From: UBA10939 sp050942745 | GTDB lineage: Bacteria > Myxococcota > Myxococcia > Myxococcales > UBA5297 | Reading direction: 5' to 3' | DNA: 14,884 nt | NCBI GenBank assembly: GCA_050942745.1 | Contig: JBMNNX010000169.1 | Location: 1 to 14,884 of the forward strand | Notes under the pieces: generated by a model | Seen by the model: only the letters and a program-made list of their open reading frames with translations | The model's database searches: none | What the model was told of the DNA's origin: nothing | Shown: one piece after another, positions 1 through 6,776 of the stretch | Numbering within the stretch: position 1 is the stretch's first letter | Layout: the number at the start of each line of letters is the position of its first letter | Made by a program: the position numbers and the translations under genes

Positions 1-519
1 CTGGCCGCGGCGACGCCAGGCGAAGAGGAGGTGCCTGCGGCCCTGACCGCTGCGGCCGATCCGACGGCGCAGCCCGTCGCTTCTGGTGAGGTCTTGGACG
101 CTCCTTCGGCCGCGGCGCCCGAGCCCGCTCCCGAGGCGCAGCAGAAGCCGGAGCCGCGCCCCGGGGATGTCGATGATTTGCTCGCCCAGGGGCGCCAGCT
201 CTACGACCGCGGGCAGCCGAAGGCCGCCCTCAAGCCGCTCGAGCGGGCAGCCGAGCTCGCCCCCGACAACAGCGACATCCAGGTGCTCTTGGCGCTCGCG
301 CGGCTCGACCTCGGGAGGCTCGGCCCTGCCGAGCAGGCGGCGCGGCGCGCACTCGAGCTCGACGCGTCCAACGCGCGCGCCCACCTCGTGCTCGGCACGG
401 TGAGCCAAGAGCGCGGCGACACCAAGCGCGCCCGCAGCGAGTACGAGGAGTACCTGCGGCTCGCGCCGTCCGGCGAACACGCCAAGGACGTCCAGGCGAT
501 CTTGTCGAGCATGCGCTGA
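1..519 (+). CDS. TPR-repeat protein, C-terminal part (cut by left edge)
   Basis: The frame is open from the first base and stops with TGA at 517-519, so only the last 172 residues are visible and the real start lies outside the window. The first 50 or so residues are an Ala/Pro/Glu-rich low-complexity linker. After it come three TPR-like units of about 34 residues, beginning near VDDLLAQGRQLYDRG, NSDIQVLLALARLDLG and NARAHLVLGTVSQERG. Each has the Gly/Ala spacing and the terminal Pro typical of TPR helices. TPRs are protein-protein interaction scaffolds. The linker suggests an N-terminal domain or membrane anchor upstream that cannot be seen. A GTG at 31 is in frame, but it lies inside the linker with no good ribosome site, so I do not treat it as the start. 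The gene converges with the regulator operon at 595. No specific function can be assigned. Confidence 0.85.
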   Translation: MAAATPGEEEVPAALTAAADPTAQPVASGEVLDAPSAAAPEPAPEAQQKPEPRPGDVDDLLAQGRQLYDRGQPKAALKPLERAAELAPDNSDIQVLLALARLDLGRLGPAEQAARRALELDASNARAHLVLGTVSQERGDTKRARSEYEEYLRLAPSGEHAKDVQAILSSMR

Positions 520-557
520 CGGTCGCGGCCTCGCGCATCGAGGCGCGGGGGCGACCG
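520..557. terminator. Hairpin between convergent genes, possible bidirectional terminator
   Basis: Outer arms CGGTCGC (520-526) and GCGACCG (551-557) are perfectly complementary. They enclose an inner perfect stem GCCTCG (528-533) / CGAGGC (539-544) with a five-base loop. It starts one base after the stop of the TPR gene and lies before the stop of the opposing regulator gene at 595. There is no T tract, so Rho-independent action is uncertain. A 12-base perfect palindrome, CCGGCGCGCCGG, follows at 574-585. Confidence 0.45.
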
Positions 558-594
558 GCGAAGCCGACGACGCCCGGCGCGCCGGCGAACGCGG

Positions 595-2040
595 TCAGGC
601 CGCCGACTGCCGCAGCACCGCCTCGAGCAGCACGCGCAGGCCCCGCTCGGACGAGGCGGCGGCCTGCTCGGTCGGGATCCCGTCGAGCGCCTGCGGGATC
701 CCCGCCTCGCCGAACATCACCAGCGGGATGCGCTCCTCGCGCCCGAGGTAGTCGGCCATGCGCGTGCTCGCCGGCCCCCGGTCGAGCACGAGGGCGCCGA
801 GCGCGCCCGCCGCGCAGGCCCGCCAGAGCGGGCGCGCCTCGTCGGCGCCGGGGATGGAGACGAGCTCGACGCGCAGGCCATCCTGGAAGTCGAGCCGCGC
901 CCAGGTGCCGAGCAGCTCGGGTGTCGGCGAGCGCAGGCTCTTGAAGCCCGGCAGGTCGCGCAGGCTCGCCAGGAAGCTGCGCACTGACTTCTGCGCGTCG
1001 CTGGCGAGGATGACCTTGCCTACCGCCTCCTTCGCCGCGGGCCTGCCGCGCAATATGCGGGCGCGCAGCGCGTGCAGCGCCGCCGGCATCAGCAGGGGCT
1101 CGGCGGCCTTGACCTCGAGCTCCGGGGCGACGCGGGCGATTCGCTTGTCGAGCAGCGACTTGACCGCGGCGAGCACCTCGAAGTCGGTCGCCGACGACAG
1201 GTCGAGCACCTCGCCGAGCGGTCGGGGTTCGGCGAGCAGGCGGACGACCTCCGCGGTGACCGGGTGCTGATCGGCCGAGAGCGACGCGTCCGGGGCGAGC
1301 ATCAGCCGATCCTTGAGAGGAGGCAGCTTGCCGCGGAGCACGGCCGCTTCGTCGGCCTGCCGCAACCCCTCGAGCAGCGCCTCCTCGGTGCTGCGGGCGA
1401 TCTTCGGCGCGCCGCTGAAGGCGCCAGGCACGAACGCGAAGCTGCCCTCGGTCATGCCGAGCAGTCGAAAGAGCGCCTTCTCGCCCTCGACCGTCCCGAA
1501 GCGCGCGTTGACCGGCCTGCCCTCGGAGAGCTGGATCTCGCCGCGGTCCTCGCCGTTCTCGAGCGACAGCGTGCCGCTGCGCCGGTTGGTGCTGAGGACC
1601 TGGAGGAGGTCCGGGATGCCCATCTGCTTGAGGCTCCCCTCGATCTCGCGGTCGTTTTTCAGCTCGCGCGAGGCGTCGAGCCGGCGGAAGACCTGCGCGA
1701 TGCGGCCGAGCACCTCGTCGAGGTTGTAGGGCTTGCGCAGGAAGCCGTCGCGCGCGATGCGCAGCTTGTCGGCGTCGCTGGCCGTCCCGGTGACGATGAC
1801 CGGGATGTCCTCGGTGCGCGGGTTGGTCCGCAGGATCTGCGTGAAGGAGCGCACGTCGACCAGGCCGCACCCGCTGTCGAAGACCACGACCTCCGGGTGG
1901 CGCAGCACCGCCACCTCGAGCGCACGCGAGCCGTCCGAGGCGACCGAAGTCTGGTAGCCGCGCTCCCGCAGCGCCCGCGACAGGTCGCGCAGCACCTTGG
2001 TGTCGGGGTCGGCCAGCAGGACTTTGCGTGCTCGAGGCAT
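595..2040 (-). CDS. Response regulator: REC - DUF4388/PATAN - degenerate GTPase-like C-terminus
   Basis: This 481-residue protein begins with a receiver domain (1-120): acidic pocket D11/D13, phospho-acceptor D55 (VVVFD), T84 and K103 (LRKPY). Residues 132-235 match DUF4388/PATAN (GIPDLLQVLSTNRRSGTLSL, then GEIQLSEGRPVNARFG), a domain common in deltaproteobacterial, cyanobacterial and Deinococcus-group regulators. Residues 240-305 look like a winged-helix segment. Residues 341-481 resemble an MglA/Rab-like small GTPase in order of strands: KVILASDAQKS stands where a P-loop should be, LDFQDGLRVELVSIPGADEARPLW resembles the MglA/Rab switch-II region, and IPLVMFGEAG sits at the NKxD strand. Gly, Lys and Asn/Asp signature residues are missing, so nucleotide binding is doubtful (inference). 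The ATG at 2040 is chosen because GGAAGAGAG lies just upstream; an in-frame TTG at 2055 overlaps that site. It is the second gene of an operon, 27 bases after the REC-GAF-GGDEF gene. There is no DNA-binding output domain that I recognise. Confidence 0.88.
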   Translation of the reverse strand: MPRARKVLLADPDTKVLRDLSRALRERGYQTSVASDGSRALEVAVLRHPEVVVFDSGCGLVDVRSFTQILRTNPRTEDIPVIVTGTASDADKLRIARDGFLRKPYNLDEVLGRIAQVFRRLDASRELKNDREIEGSLKQMGIPDLLQVLSTNRRSGTLSLENGEDRGEIQLSEGRPVNARFGTVEGEKALFRLLGMTEGSFAFVPGAFSGAPKIARSTEEALLEGLRQADEAAVLRGKLPPLKDRLMLAPDASLSADQHPVTAEVVRLLAEPRPLGEVLDLSSATDFEVLAAVKSLLDKRIARVAPELEVKAAEPLLMPAALHALRARILRGRPAAKEAVGKVILASDAQKSVRSFLASLRDLPGFKSLRSPTPELLGTWARLDFQDGLRVELVSIPGADEARPLWRACAAGALGALVLDRGPASTRMADYLGREERIPLVMFGEAGIPQALDGIPTEQAAASSERGLRVLLEAVLRQSAA

Positions 2041-2067
2041 GAGGCTCTCTTCCAACGATTCCTGACG

Positions 2068-3927
2068 CTACAGCGGTTGCAAGTCGTAGCGCTCCTGCAG
2101 CTTGCTGACGAGCTCGCTCACCACGGCCGCGTCGCTGGTGTGGAAGCCCCAGGGCGCGCCGCGCGCGGCCTTGCGCTGCACAAGGGCGTAGGCGGCCTTC
2201 TCGGTGTACAGCAGCAGAAACTCGTGCTTGAGGATACGCTCGTCGCCTTCCAGGAAGACCGGCGCGGCCATGCTGTGGTGCTCGAGATCGGCCCGCCGGC
2301 CGAGCAGGTAGACGCGCATCGCGCTGTCGGCGGGCACCCGCTCGAGGACGCCGACCGCGGGCAGATCTGAGCGCACCTCGCCCGCGCCGATGTAGAGCAG
2401 CCCGCGTGCCTTGGGGTCGCGGATGATGTCGAGCACCAGCTCGACCTGTAGCTGCGAGAAGAGGCTCGGCGGCAGGAAGCCGCGCCGGGTCGGCCCCGCG
2501 CGGTCGTCGGCGGGCAGCGGCGGCGAGTCGCGGTTGCCGAGCAGCAGGTCTACCGCGCTCCAGAAGTCGAGCCGCCCGAGGTCGAGCTTGCGCGCGAGGC
2601 TCATCCGGTCCTCGTCGCGCCGGCGCCGGCACAGGTGCAGGAGCTGGTCGAGATCCTGGCCGTCGCGCGGGAAGGTCGCCGCGCCCACGGCCATCGACAC
2701 CTCGCCCGAGGCGAGGCGCGAGACCTGCTCACCCGAGTCGAACACGCCGCGGGCGCGCCGGGCGACGACCAGGGCCCCGAGGTAGTCGGTCTCGGGCAGC
2801 AGCACGTAGTACTCGTCCTCGGCCGCCTTGGCGACCACGTCGCTGTCGCGCACCGCGGCGCCCAGGGCGCCGATCACCGCCCGCGCCAGCTCGTCGGCGG
2901 CCTGCGCCCCGCGCTGCTCACGCAGCGAGGCGAGCCGGTCGAGGCTCACCGTGAGCACGGAGAAGGAGCGGCCGTAGCGGCGCGCCTTGTAGAACTCCTT
3001 GCCCGCGTAGTCGACGAAGTAGGCCAGGTTGTAGGCCGCCGTGTCCCGGTCGCGCAGGCCGAGCCGCTCGACCGCGCTGTACCAGCGCGCGTTCTGCAGC
3101 GCGGTCGCTGCGAAGGCGCCGATGGCGCGCACGACGGCGAAGTCCTCCTCGCCGAAGTCGCCGGTCAGCTTGTCCGCGCACAGCACGAGCCCGACGAGCT
3201 CGCCGGAGGCGCGCAGCGGCAGGTAGAAGGCCTTGCCGAGCCGCTGGCCCGGGACCTCGAAGGCTTTCAGCCCGGCCAGCCGCTCGGAGAAGATGCTCGT
3301 GCGCGGGACGACCGTCGTCTCGAGCGCCGAGCGATCGACCAGCCCGCGGTAGGAGCGCAGGTTGAGCTCGCCGCGCTCGTTGGCTATCCAGAGCGCGCCG
3401 CTCTGCGCGTCGCAGACCGAGCACAGGTCGGCCAGGCAGATCTCCTGGAGCCGCTCGAGGTCGAGGATCGAGAGCATCGCCAGGCAGCGCTGGTAGAGCG
3501 CCTGGTCGCGCACGAACTCGAGGTTCTCGCTGAGCAGCTGCGCGCGCTCCTTGCGCAGCGCGGCCCGCTCGAGGCTGCGGTTGACGCGCTCGACGAGCTC
3601 GGTCTCCTCGACCGGCTTGAGCAGGTAGTCCGAGGCGCCCGCGCGCAGGGCCGAGACGGCCGCGTTCACGTCGCTGCGCTGGGTGACGAGGATGACCTCC
3701 TGCTCGGGGACCCGGCGCCGGACCTCGGAGATCAACCCCAGGGCGTCGACCTTGGCGAGCCCCAGGTCGGCGAGCACGAGGTCGAAGGGGGTCGAGTCGA
3801 GCCGGCGTAGCGCCTCGTTGCCGTCCTCGACGAGCTCCACCTCGTGGCCCCGCAACCGCAGCAGCGAGGCGGTTGGCTCGCAAAAGGCGCGATCGTCGTC
3901 GGCGAGAAGGATCCTGGCTGACTGCAC
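2068..3927 (-). CDS. Response regulator: REC - GAF - degenerate GGDEF - DICT-like C-terminus
   Basis: This is a 619-residue cytoplasmic signalling protein. The receiver domain (1-120) has D10/D11, phospho-acceptor D54 (LVLADLGL), T82 and K104 (LLKPV). A GAF-type sensor follows (about 145-280). A GGDEF-fold domain follows (about 290-435), shown by AYNLAYFVDYAGKEF, the metal-site Asp in LTVSLD (D330) and ATFPRDG. Its active-site signature is AEDEY (369-373) instead of GG(D/E)EF, so cyclase activity is unlikely. R360-x-x-D363 is exactly five residues before it, the position of the c-di-GMP inhibitory I-site, so it may act as a c-di-GMP receptor (inference). The C-terminus (480-619), with LKHEFLLLYTEKAAYALVQRK and WGFHTSD, resembles DICT domains, which co-occur with GGDEF and two-component proteins; this assignment is tentative. 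The GTG start has AGGGA five bases upstream. It is the first gene of a two-regulator operon; no histidine kinase is encoded nearby. Confidence 0.88.
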   Translation of the reverse strand: MQSARILLADDDRAFCEPTASLLRLRGHEVELVEDGNEALRRLDSTPFDLVLADLGLAKVDALGLISEVRRRVPEQEVILVTQRSDVNAAVSALRAGASDYLLKPVEETELVERVNRSLERAALRKERAQLLSENLEFVRDQALYQRCLAMLSILDLERLQEICLADLCSVCDAQSGALWIANERGELNLRSYRGLVDRSALETTVVPRTSIFSERLAGLKAFEVPGQRLGKAFYLPLRASGELVGLVLCADKLTGDFGEEDFAVVRAIGAFAATALQNARWYSAVERLGLRDRDTAAYNLAYFVDYAGKEFYKARRYGRSFSVLTVSLDRLASLREQRGAQAADELARAVIGALGAAVRDSDVVAKAAEDEYYVLLPETDYLGALVVARRARGVFDSGEQVSRLASGEVSMAVGAATFPRDGQDLDQLLHLCRRRRDEDRMSLARKLDLGRLDFWSAVDLLLGNRDSPPLPADDRAGPTRRGFLPPSLFSQLQVELVLDIIRDPKARGLLYIGAGEVRSDLPAVGVLERVPADSAMRVYLLGRRADLEHHSMAAPVFLEGDERILKHEFLLLYTEKAAYALVQRKAARGAPWGFHTSDAAVVSELVSKLQERYDLQPL

Positions 3928-3958
3928 GGCAATCCCTGAGGTTTTCCCCGCCCGGGAC

Positions 3959-3986
3959 GCTATCCGACCGGAGATCCACCGTCAAA
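3959..3986 (-). promoter_or_regulatory. Weak sigma-70-like promoter for the two-regulator operon
   Basis: On the minus strand TTTGAC (3981-3986) is followed after 16 bases by GATAGC (3959-3964). This places a start site near 3950, about 25 bases before the GTG. The -35 is good and the -10 poor. The 147-base gap to the DUF4476 gene upstream makes an independent promoter plausible, but read-through from that gene is not excluded. Confidence 0.3.
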
Positions 3987-4074
3987 CACCCGGCAGTCGC
4001 TCGACGCTGACGGCCCGAAGCCGCGCAGGCCGGGCGGAGCGCCGGCCCGCGCGGTCGGGCGAAGTCCGCAGCGC

Positions 4075-4911
4075 CTACTGGGCGAGCAGCTTCTTGACCT
4101 GGCTCTTGTAGTTGTCGAATTCGAAGTGCGAGTAGAGCTGGAAGGCGTTCTGGCGGTCGACGATGCGCTGGACGGTGATGATCTCGACCGCCTTCACCTT
4201 GTCGTTCTCGAAGTCGAACAGGTCCACAATCTGACCGACCTGCGCCACGGTGAAGTAGGTGCTGGGGACCGCGGTCTCGAGCACCTGGAGCTTTTGGTTC
4301 GAGAAGGTCTCGGCCGAGATGGCGGTCTTGAGCGCGGCGACGTCCTGGGGGGCCATCGGGACCGGGCGGGCCGGCCGTGCCGGGGGGGGAGGAGGCGGCC
4401 CCTTGTGGTGGACGTGGTGCACCTCGCGCACGACCACCTGCGTCTGCACCTGGGGAGCCGGAGCGGGCGGCGGCGGAGGCGGCGGAGGCGGCGGAGCGCT
4501 CACCCAAAGCGAGCCGGCCTGGCCGCGCTTGGCCGCCAGCTTCTTCTCCCAGACCTGGCCGCCGGGCATCTTGACGACGATGCGGTAGAAGCGCTCGGGC
4601 CTCGCCCGGAACGACATCGGGATGTCGTCCTCGGCGATGAGCTTGCGGCCGTCCCAGACCTGGCACTGGGCGCCCTCGGGCGCGAGCACCTTCATCAGCG
4701 TCGCGCCGCCGGGATCGGTCTGGTAGGTCAGCCGGTAGCCCTCGCTGGAGGACTCGGACGTCTGCGTGCTGCTCGCCGAGACCTGGACCTCCTCGTCCGG
4801 GATGTTCGCGTGCATCGAGATGCCGTTGGGACCTGCATGGAAGCTGATGTCCTGGGCAAATGCCGACGCGGCGAAGAGGGACAGCGAAAGAACCACTAGA
4901 GCTCGTGACAT
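4075..4911 (-). CDS. Secreted DUF4476 domain protein with poly-proline hinge
   Basis: This 278-residue protein has a clear Sec signal peptide (1-19, MSRALVVLSLSLFAASAFA, cleavage before QD). Residues 20-138 form a Ser-rich then beta-rich region of unknown type. A hinge of ten consecutive prolines (140-149), a REVHHVHHKG segment (162-171) and a second Pro-rich stretch follow. The C-terminal part (about 187-276) matches DUF4476, an all-helical domain of unknown function frequent in Myxococcota and Bacteroidetes (VAALKTAISAETFSNQKLQVLE, then VAQVGQIVDLFDFENDKVKAVEII). The His cluster could bind metal, but nothing more shows this. The ATG start has GGAG nine bases upstream (4924-4927 region). It is transcribed toward the regulator operon, 147 bases away. 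The protein is probably periplasmic or outer-surface; no function is known. Confidence 0.88.
   Translation of the reverse strand: MSRALVVLSLSLFAASAFAQDISFHAGPNGISMHANIPDEEVQVSASSTQTSESSSEGYRLTYQTDPGGATLMKVLAPEGAQCQVWDGRKLIAEDDIPMSFRARPERFYRIVVKMPGGQVWEKKLAAKRGQAGSLWVSAPPPPPPPPPPAPAPQVQTQVVVREVHHVHHKGPPPPPPARPARPVPMAPQDVAALKTAISAETFSNQKLQVLETAVPSTYFTVAQVGQIVDLFDFENDKVKAVEIITVQRIVDRQNAFQLYSHFEFDNYKSQVKKLLAQ
4465..4494. repeat. CCG-rich microsatellite coding for ten prolines
   Basis: On the plus strand the run is built from GGC/GGA units with a nine-base rhythm (GGCGGCGGA). It encodes residues 140-149 of the DUF4476 protein as an uninterrupted proline run. Length variation in units of three bases would keep the frame. 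Confidence 0.8.
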
Positions 4912-4940
4912 GGCTTGATTCTCCGGTGTAGGCGGGACGC

Positions 4941-4963
4941 GGTCGAGACGGCGTCTCGCGACC
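4941..4963. promoter_or_regulatory. Imperfect palindrome in the DUF4476 upstream region
   Basis: GGTCGAGAC (4941-4949) and GTCTCGCGACC (4953-4963) are complementary over nine pairs with a two-base bulge and a three-base loop. It lies 30 bases before the DUF4476 start codon. It could be an operator or a leader hairpin. No good -35/-10 pair was seen nearby. Confidence 0.35.
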
Positions 4964-5032
4964 GCTATTCACTGGCGTCGCCCGGACTGGTGCCCACGGC
5001 GACGATAGGCGAGCGCCGGGTGAGTCCTCAAG

Positions 5033-5161
5033 TCCCCCCACGTTCAGATTTACCGGTAATGCGGGCACTCCGGTCAAGGTGAAATGTGGGTTTGCGGGTA
5101 GATTGATGTCGCTGATTACCAAGGTGCCGATTCCGGTATTGCGCACCATAAAATCTTGCAG
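5033..5161 (-). pseudogene. Relic of a HYDIN / choice-of-anchor-D (Ig-like) domain
   Basis: Read on the minus strand from 5161, the frame gives LQDFMVRNTGIGTLVISDIN, then LPANPHFTLTGVPALPVNLN, then VGG. This follows the ASPM/SPD-2/HYDIN repeat pattern (FxVxNTGxxxLxIsxIxLxxxxxFxLT...LPVxLxxGG) seen in surface 'choice-of-anchor D' proteins. Similarity is lost after about 5033, with no conserved FxP end of the domain. An in-frame TGA immediately upstream is the dapF stop itself. Hand-counted GC is 67 of 129, about half, far below the neighbours. No ribosome site, signal peptide or full domain is present, so I call it a fragment left by recombination or decay rather than a gene. It ends before the DUF4476 promoter region. 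Confidence 0.6.
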
Positions 5162-5164
5162 CCG

Positions 5165-6001
5165 TCAGATCAGATCGGTGGTGCCTTCGAAGACCCGCGC
5201 CGCCGGGCCTCGCATCCGGACGCCGTCGAGACCTGCGGCGACCGCTACGCGCAGGGTGCCTCCGGCCAGCTTGACGGGCCGCTCCACGCCTGCCTGAAGG
5301 CGGCCTTCGAGCACCGCCGCGACCATCGCCGCACAGGCGCCCGTGCCGCACGCCTGCGTAAAGCCGCAGCCGCGCTCCCAGACGATCACGTCGAGGCCGT
5401 CGCCGCAGACCTCGGCGAGCTCGACGTTGGTCCGGGCGGGAAAGAGCGGGTGGCGCTCGAGGAGCGGCGCGAGCTCGGGGGCGCGGCGTCGATCGAGACC
5501 GAAGAGGACGAGGTGCGGGTTTCCCATGGAGACCGCGGTCGCCCTCAGGCGCAGGCCCCCGACCTCGATCTCGCCGCCGACGAAGCGCTCGGCGCTGACC
5601 GCCATCGGGATTCGAGCCGGCTCGAGGACCGGCGCGCCCATCTCCACCGTCACCTCCTCTACGCGCCCGCCGTGGCGGTGCAGCTCGCAGCGCTTCAGGC
5701 CCGCGCCGGTCTCGACGAGCAGCTCGCGGGCCTCCGGAAAGCGCGTTTCGGCGAGGTGCCTCGCGACGCAGCGCAGCCCGTTGCCGCACATCTCGGCGAC
5801 GCTGCCGTCGGCGTTGGTGACGTGCATCCGGGCGGCGGCGAGTTCCGAAGGGAGCACGGTGAGCACGCCGTCGGCGCCGATGCCGCGGCGCCGCTCGCAG
5901 GCGGCGATCGCCTGCTCCGGCGCCGGAGGGTTGCCGCCGTCGAGCCGATCGAGCAGGACGAAGTCGTTGCCGAGGCCGTGGTATTTGAGGAAGCGCGACA
6001 C
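5165..6001 (-). CDS. dapF: Diaminopimelate epimerase
   Basis: DapF converts LL-diaminopimelate to meso-diaminopimelate in the cytoplasm, the precursor of lysine and the peptidoglycan cross-linking residue. It is a cofactor-independent two-cysteine racemase. Both catalytic cysteines are present: C72 in EMCGNGLRC and C218 in QACGTGAC. The N-terminal substrate motif KYHGLGNDF (7-14), the ADGS loop (65-68), SMGNPH (158-163) and TNVE (191-194) are also as expected. I chose the GTG at 6001 because it places KYHGLGNDF at the usual distance from the N-terminus and gives 278 residues, the usual family length. In-frame GTG at 6019 and TTG at 6010 are alternatives; none has a strong ribosome site. It is divergent from the glutamine amidotransferase, with 43 bases between the starts. 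Confidence 0.95.
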   Translation of the reverse strand: MSRFLKYHGLGNDFVLLDRLDGGNPPAPEQAIAACERRRGIGADGVLTVLPSELAAARMHVTNADGSVAEMCGNGLRCVARHLAETRFPEARELLVETGAGLKRCELHRHGGRVEEVTVEMGAPVLEPARIPMAVSAERFVGGEIEVGGLRLRATAVSMGNPHLVLFGLDRRRAPELAPLLERHPLFPARTNVELAEVCGDGLDVIVWERGCGFTQACGTGACAAMVAAVLEGRLQAGVERPVKLAGGTLRVAVAAGLDGVRMRGPAARVFEGTTDLI

Positions 6002-6044
6002 GGCCGGCAAATCTAGCACCGAGCCGAAGCGGCCCGCTCCCCCG

Positions 6045-6734
6045 ATGAAGACTTCGCGCCTGCTCCTCGCCCTCCCCGGCTCGCTGCCTGCGCGGCTGCG
6101 CGGCGAGAGCGGCGACTTCGACGGCTGGTTCGCGCGCGCTCTGGCCGGCCTGCCCGTCGAGTTGACCGCGGCGCGCATCGACGGCGGCGGCCCGCTGCCC
6201 GACGGCGAGCACGACGGCATCATCGTCACCGGCTCGCTCGCCTCGCTGGCCGCGCCCGAGCCGTGGATGGACCAAGCCGCGGCGTGGCTGCGCCGCCGGG
6301 TCGAGTCGGGCGCCGCGGTGCTCGGCGTCTGCTTCGGCCACCAGCTGCTCGGCTACGCCTTCGGCGCCGCCGTCGTCCGCAACCCGCGAGGGCCCGAGTT
6401 CGGCACCGTCGAGATCGAGCTGACGCCCGAGGGGCTGGAGGATCCGCTGTTTCGGGGAATGGGCCCGCGCTTCAAGGTCCAGCAGACCCACGAGGACGCG
6501 CTCGCCGGCGCCGCCGGCGGAGCCCTCATGCTCGCAGCGAGCGAGAAGACCCGAGTGCAGGCCCTCGCCTTCGGCCCTCGAGCGCGCGGAGTGCAGTTCC
6601 ACCCGGAGATGTCCGAGGAAGAGGCGCGCCGGCTGTGCGCGGGCCGCCCTCACGAGCCGGTGCGCGAGGCGCCGGCCGGCCGCAAGGTCCTCGAAAACTT
6701 CGTGCGCCGCATCGTCCGCGGAGAGCGCGCCTGA
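6045..6734 (+). CDS. Class I glutamine amidotransferase-like protein
   Basis: This 229-residue protein has the full class I glutaminase triad: nucleophile C96 in GVCFGHQLLG, H186 and E188 in GVQFHPEMS. The oxyanion strand IIVTGS (59-64) and the QTHED segment (147-151) are also typical. Stand-alone members of this family are related to GMP synthase glutaminase subunits, but many have unknown acceptors or hydrolyse gamma-glutamyl compounds; no synthetase partner is encoded here. The ATG at 6045 gives MKTSRLLLALPGSLP, a normal first beta strand; the longer open frame upstream is antisense to dapF. No clear Shine-Dalgarno is visible. It starts the plus-strand set with the HEAT and DUF1460 genes, 42 bases before the former. 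The substrate cannot be told from sequence. Confidence 0.88.
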   Translation: MKTSRLLLALPGSLPARLRGESGDFDGWFARALAGLPVELTAARIDGGGPLPDGEHDGIIVTGSLASLAAPEPWMDQAAAWLRRRVESGAAVLGVCFGHQLLGYAFGAAVVRNPRGPEFGTVEIELTPEGLEDPLFRGMGPRFKVQQTHEDALAGAAGGALMLAASEKTRVQALAFGPRARGVQFHPEMSEEEARRLCAGRPHEPVREAPAGRKVLENFVRRIVRGERA

Positions 6735-6776
6735 GGACGGGGCAAGCGATTGCGAAGGTTGGTAGCATTGGGCGCC

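Noticed and set aside
230..2632. Long minus-strand open frame of about 800 codons
   Set aside because: It is antisense to or out of frame with the TPR gene and the two regulators, is dominated by Arg, Ala, Gly and Pro, and shows no domain. Such frames are common in GC-rich DNA.
2635..3810. Plus-strand open frame opposite the REC-GAF-GGDEF gene
   Set aside because: The product is a mirror of a GC-rich coding strand (Val/Leu/Glu/Arg-rich, no domain, no ribosome site), while the minus frame has clear REC, GAF and GGDEF signatures.
6002..6229. N-terminal extension of dapF up to 6229
   Set aside because: The extension is Arg/Ser/Pro-rich, antisense to the amidotransferase start, and absent from the DapF family. 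The family N-terminus begins at the GTG 6001.
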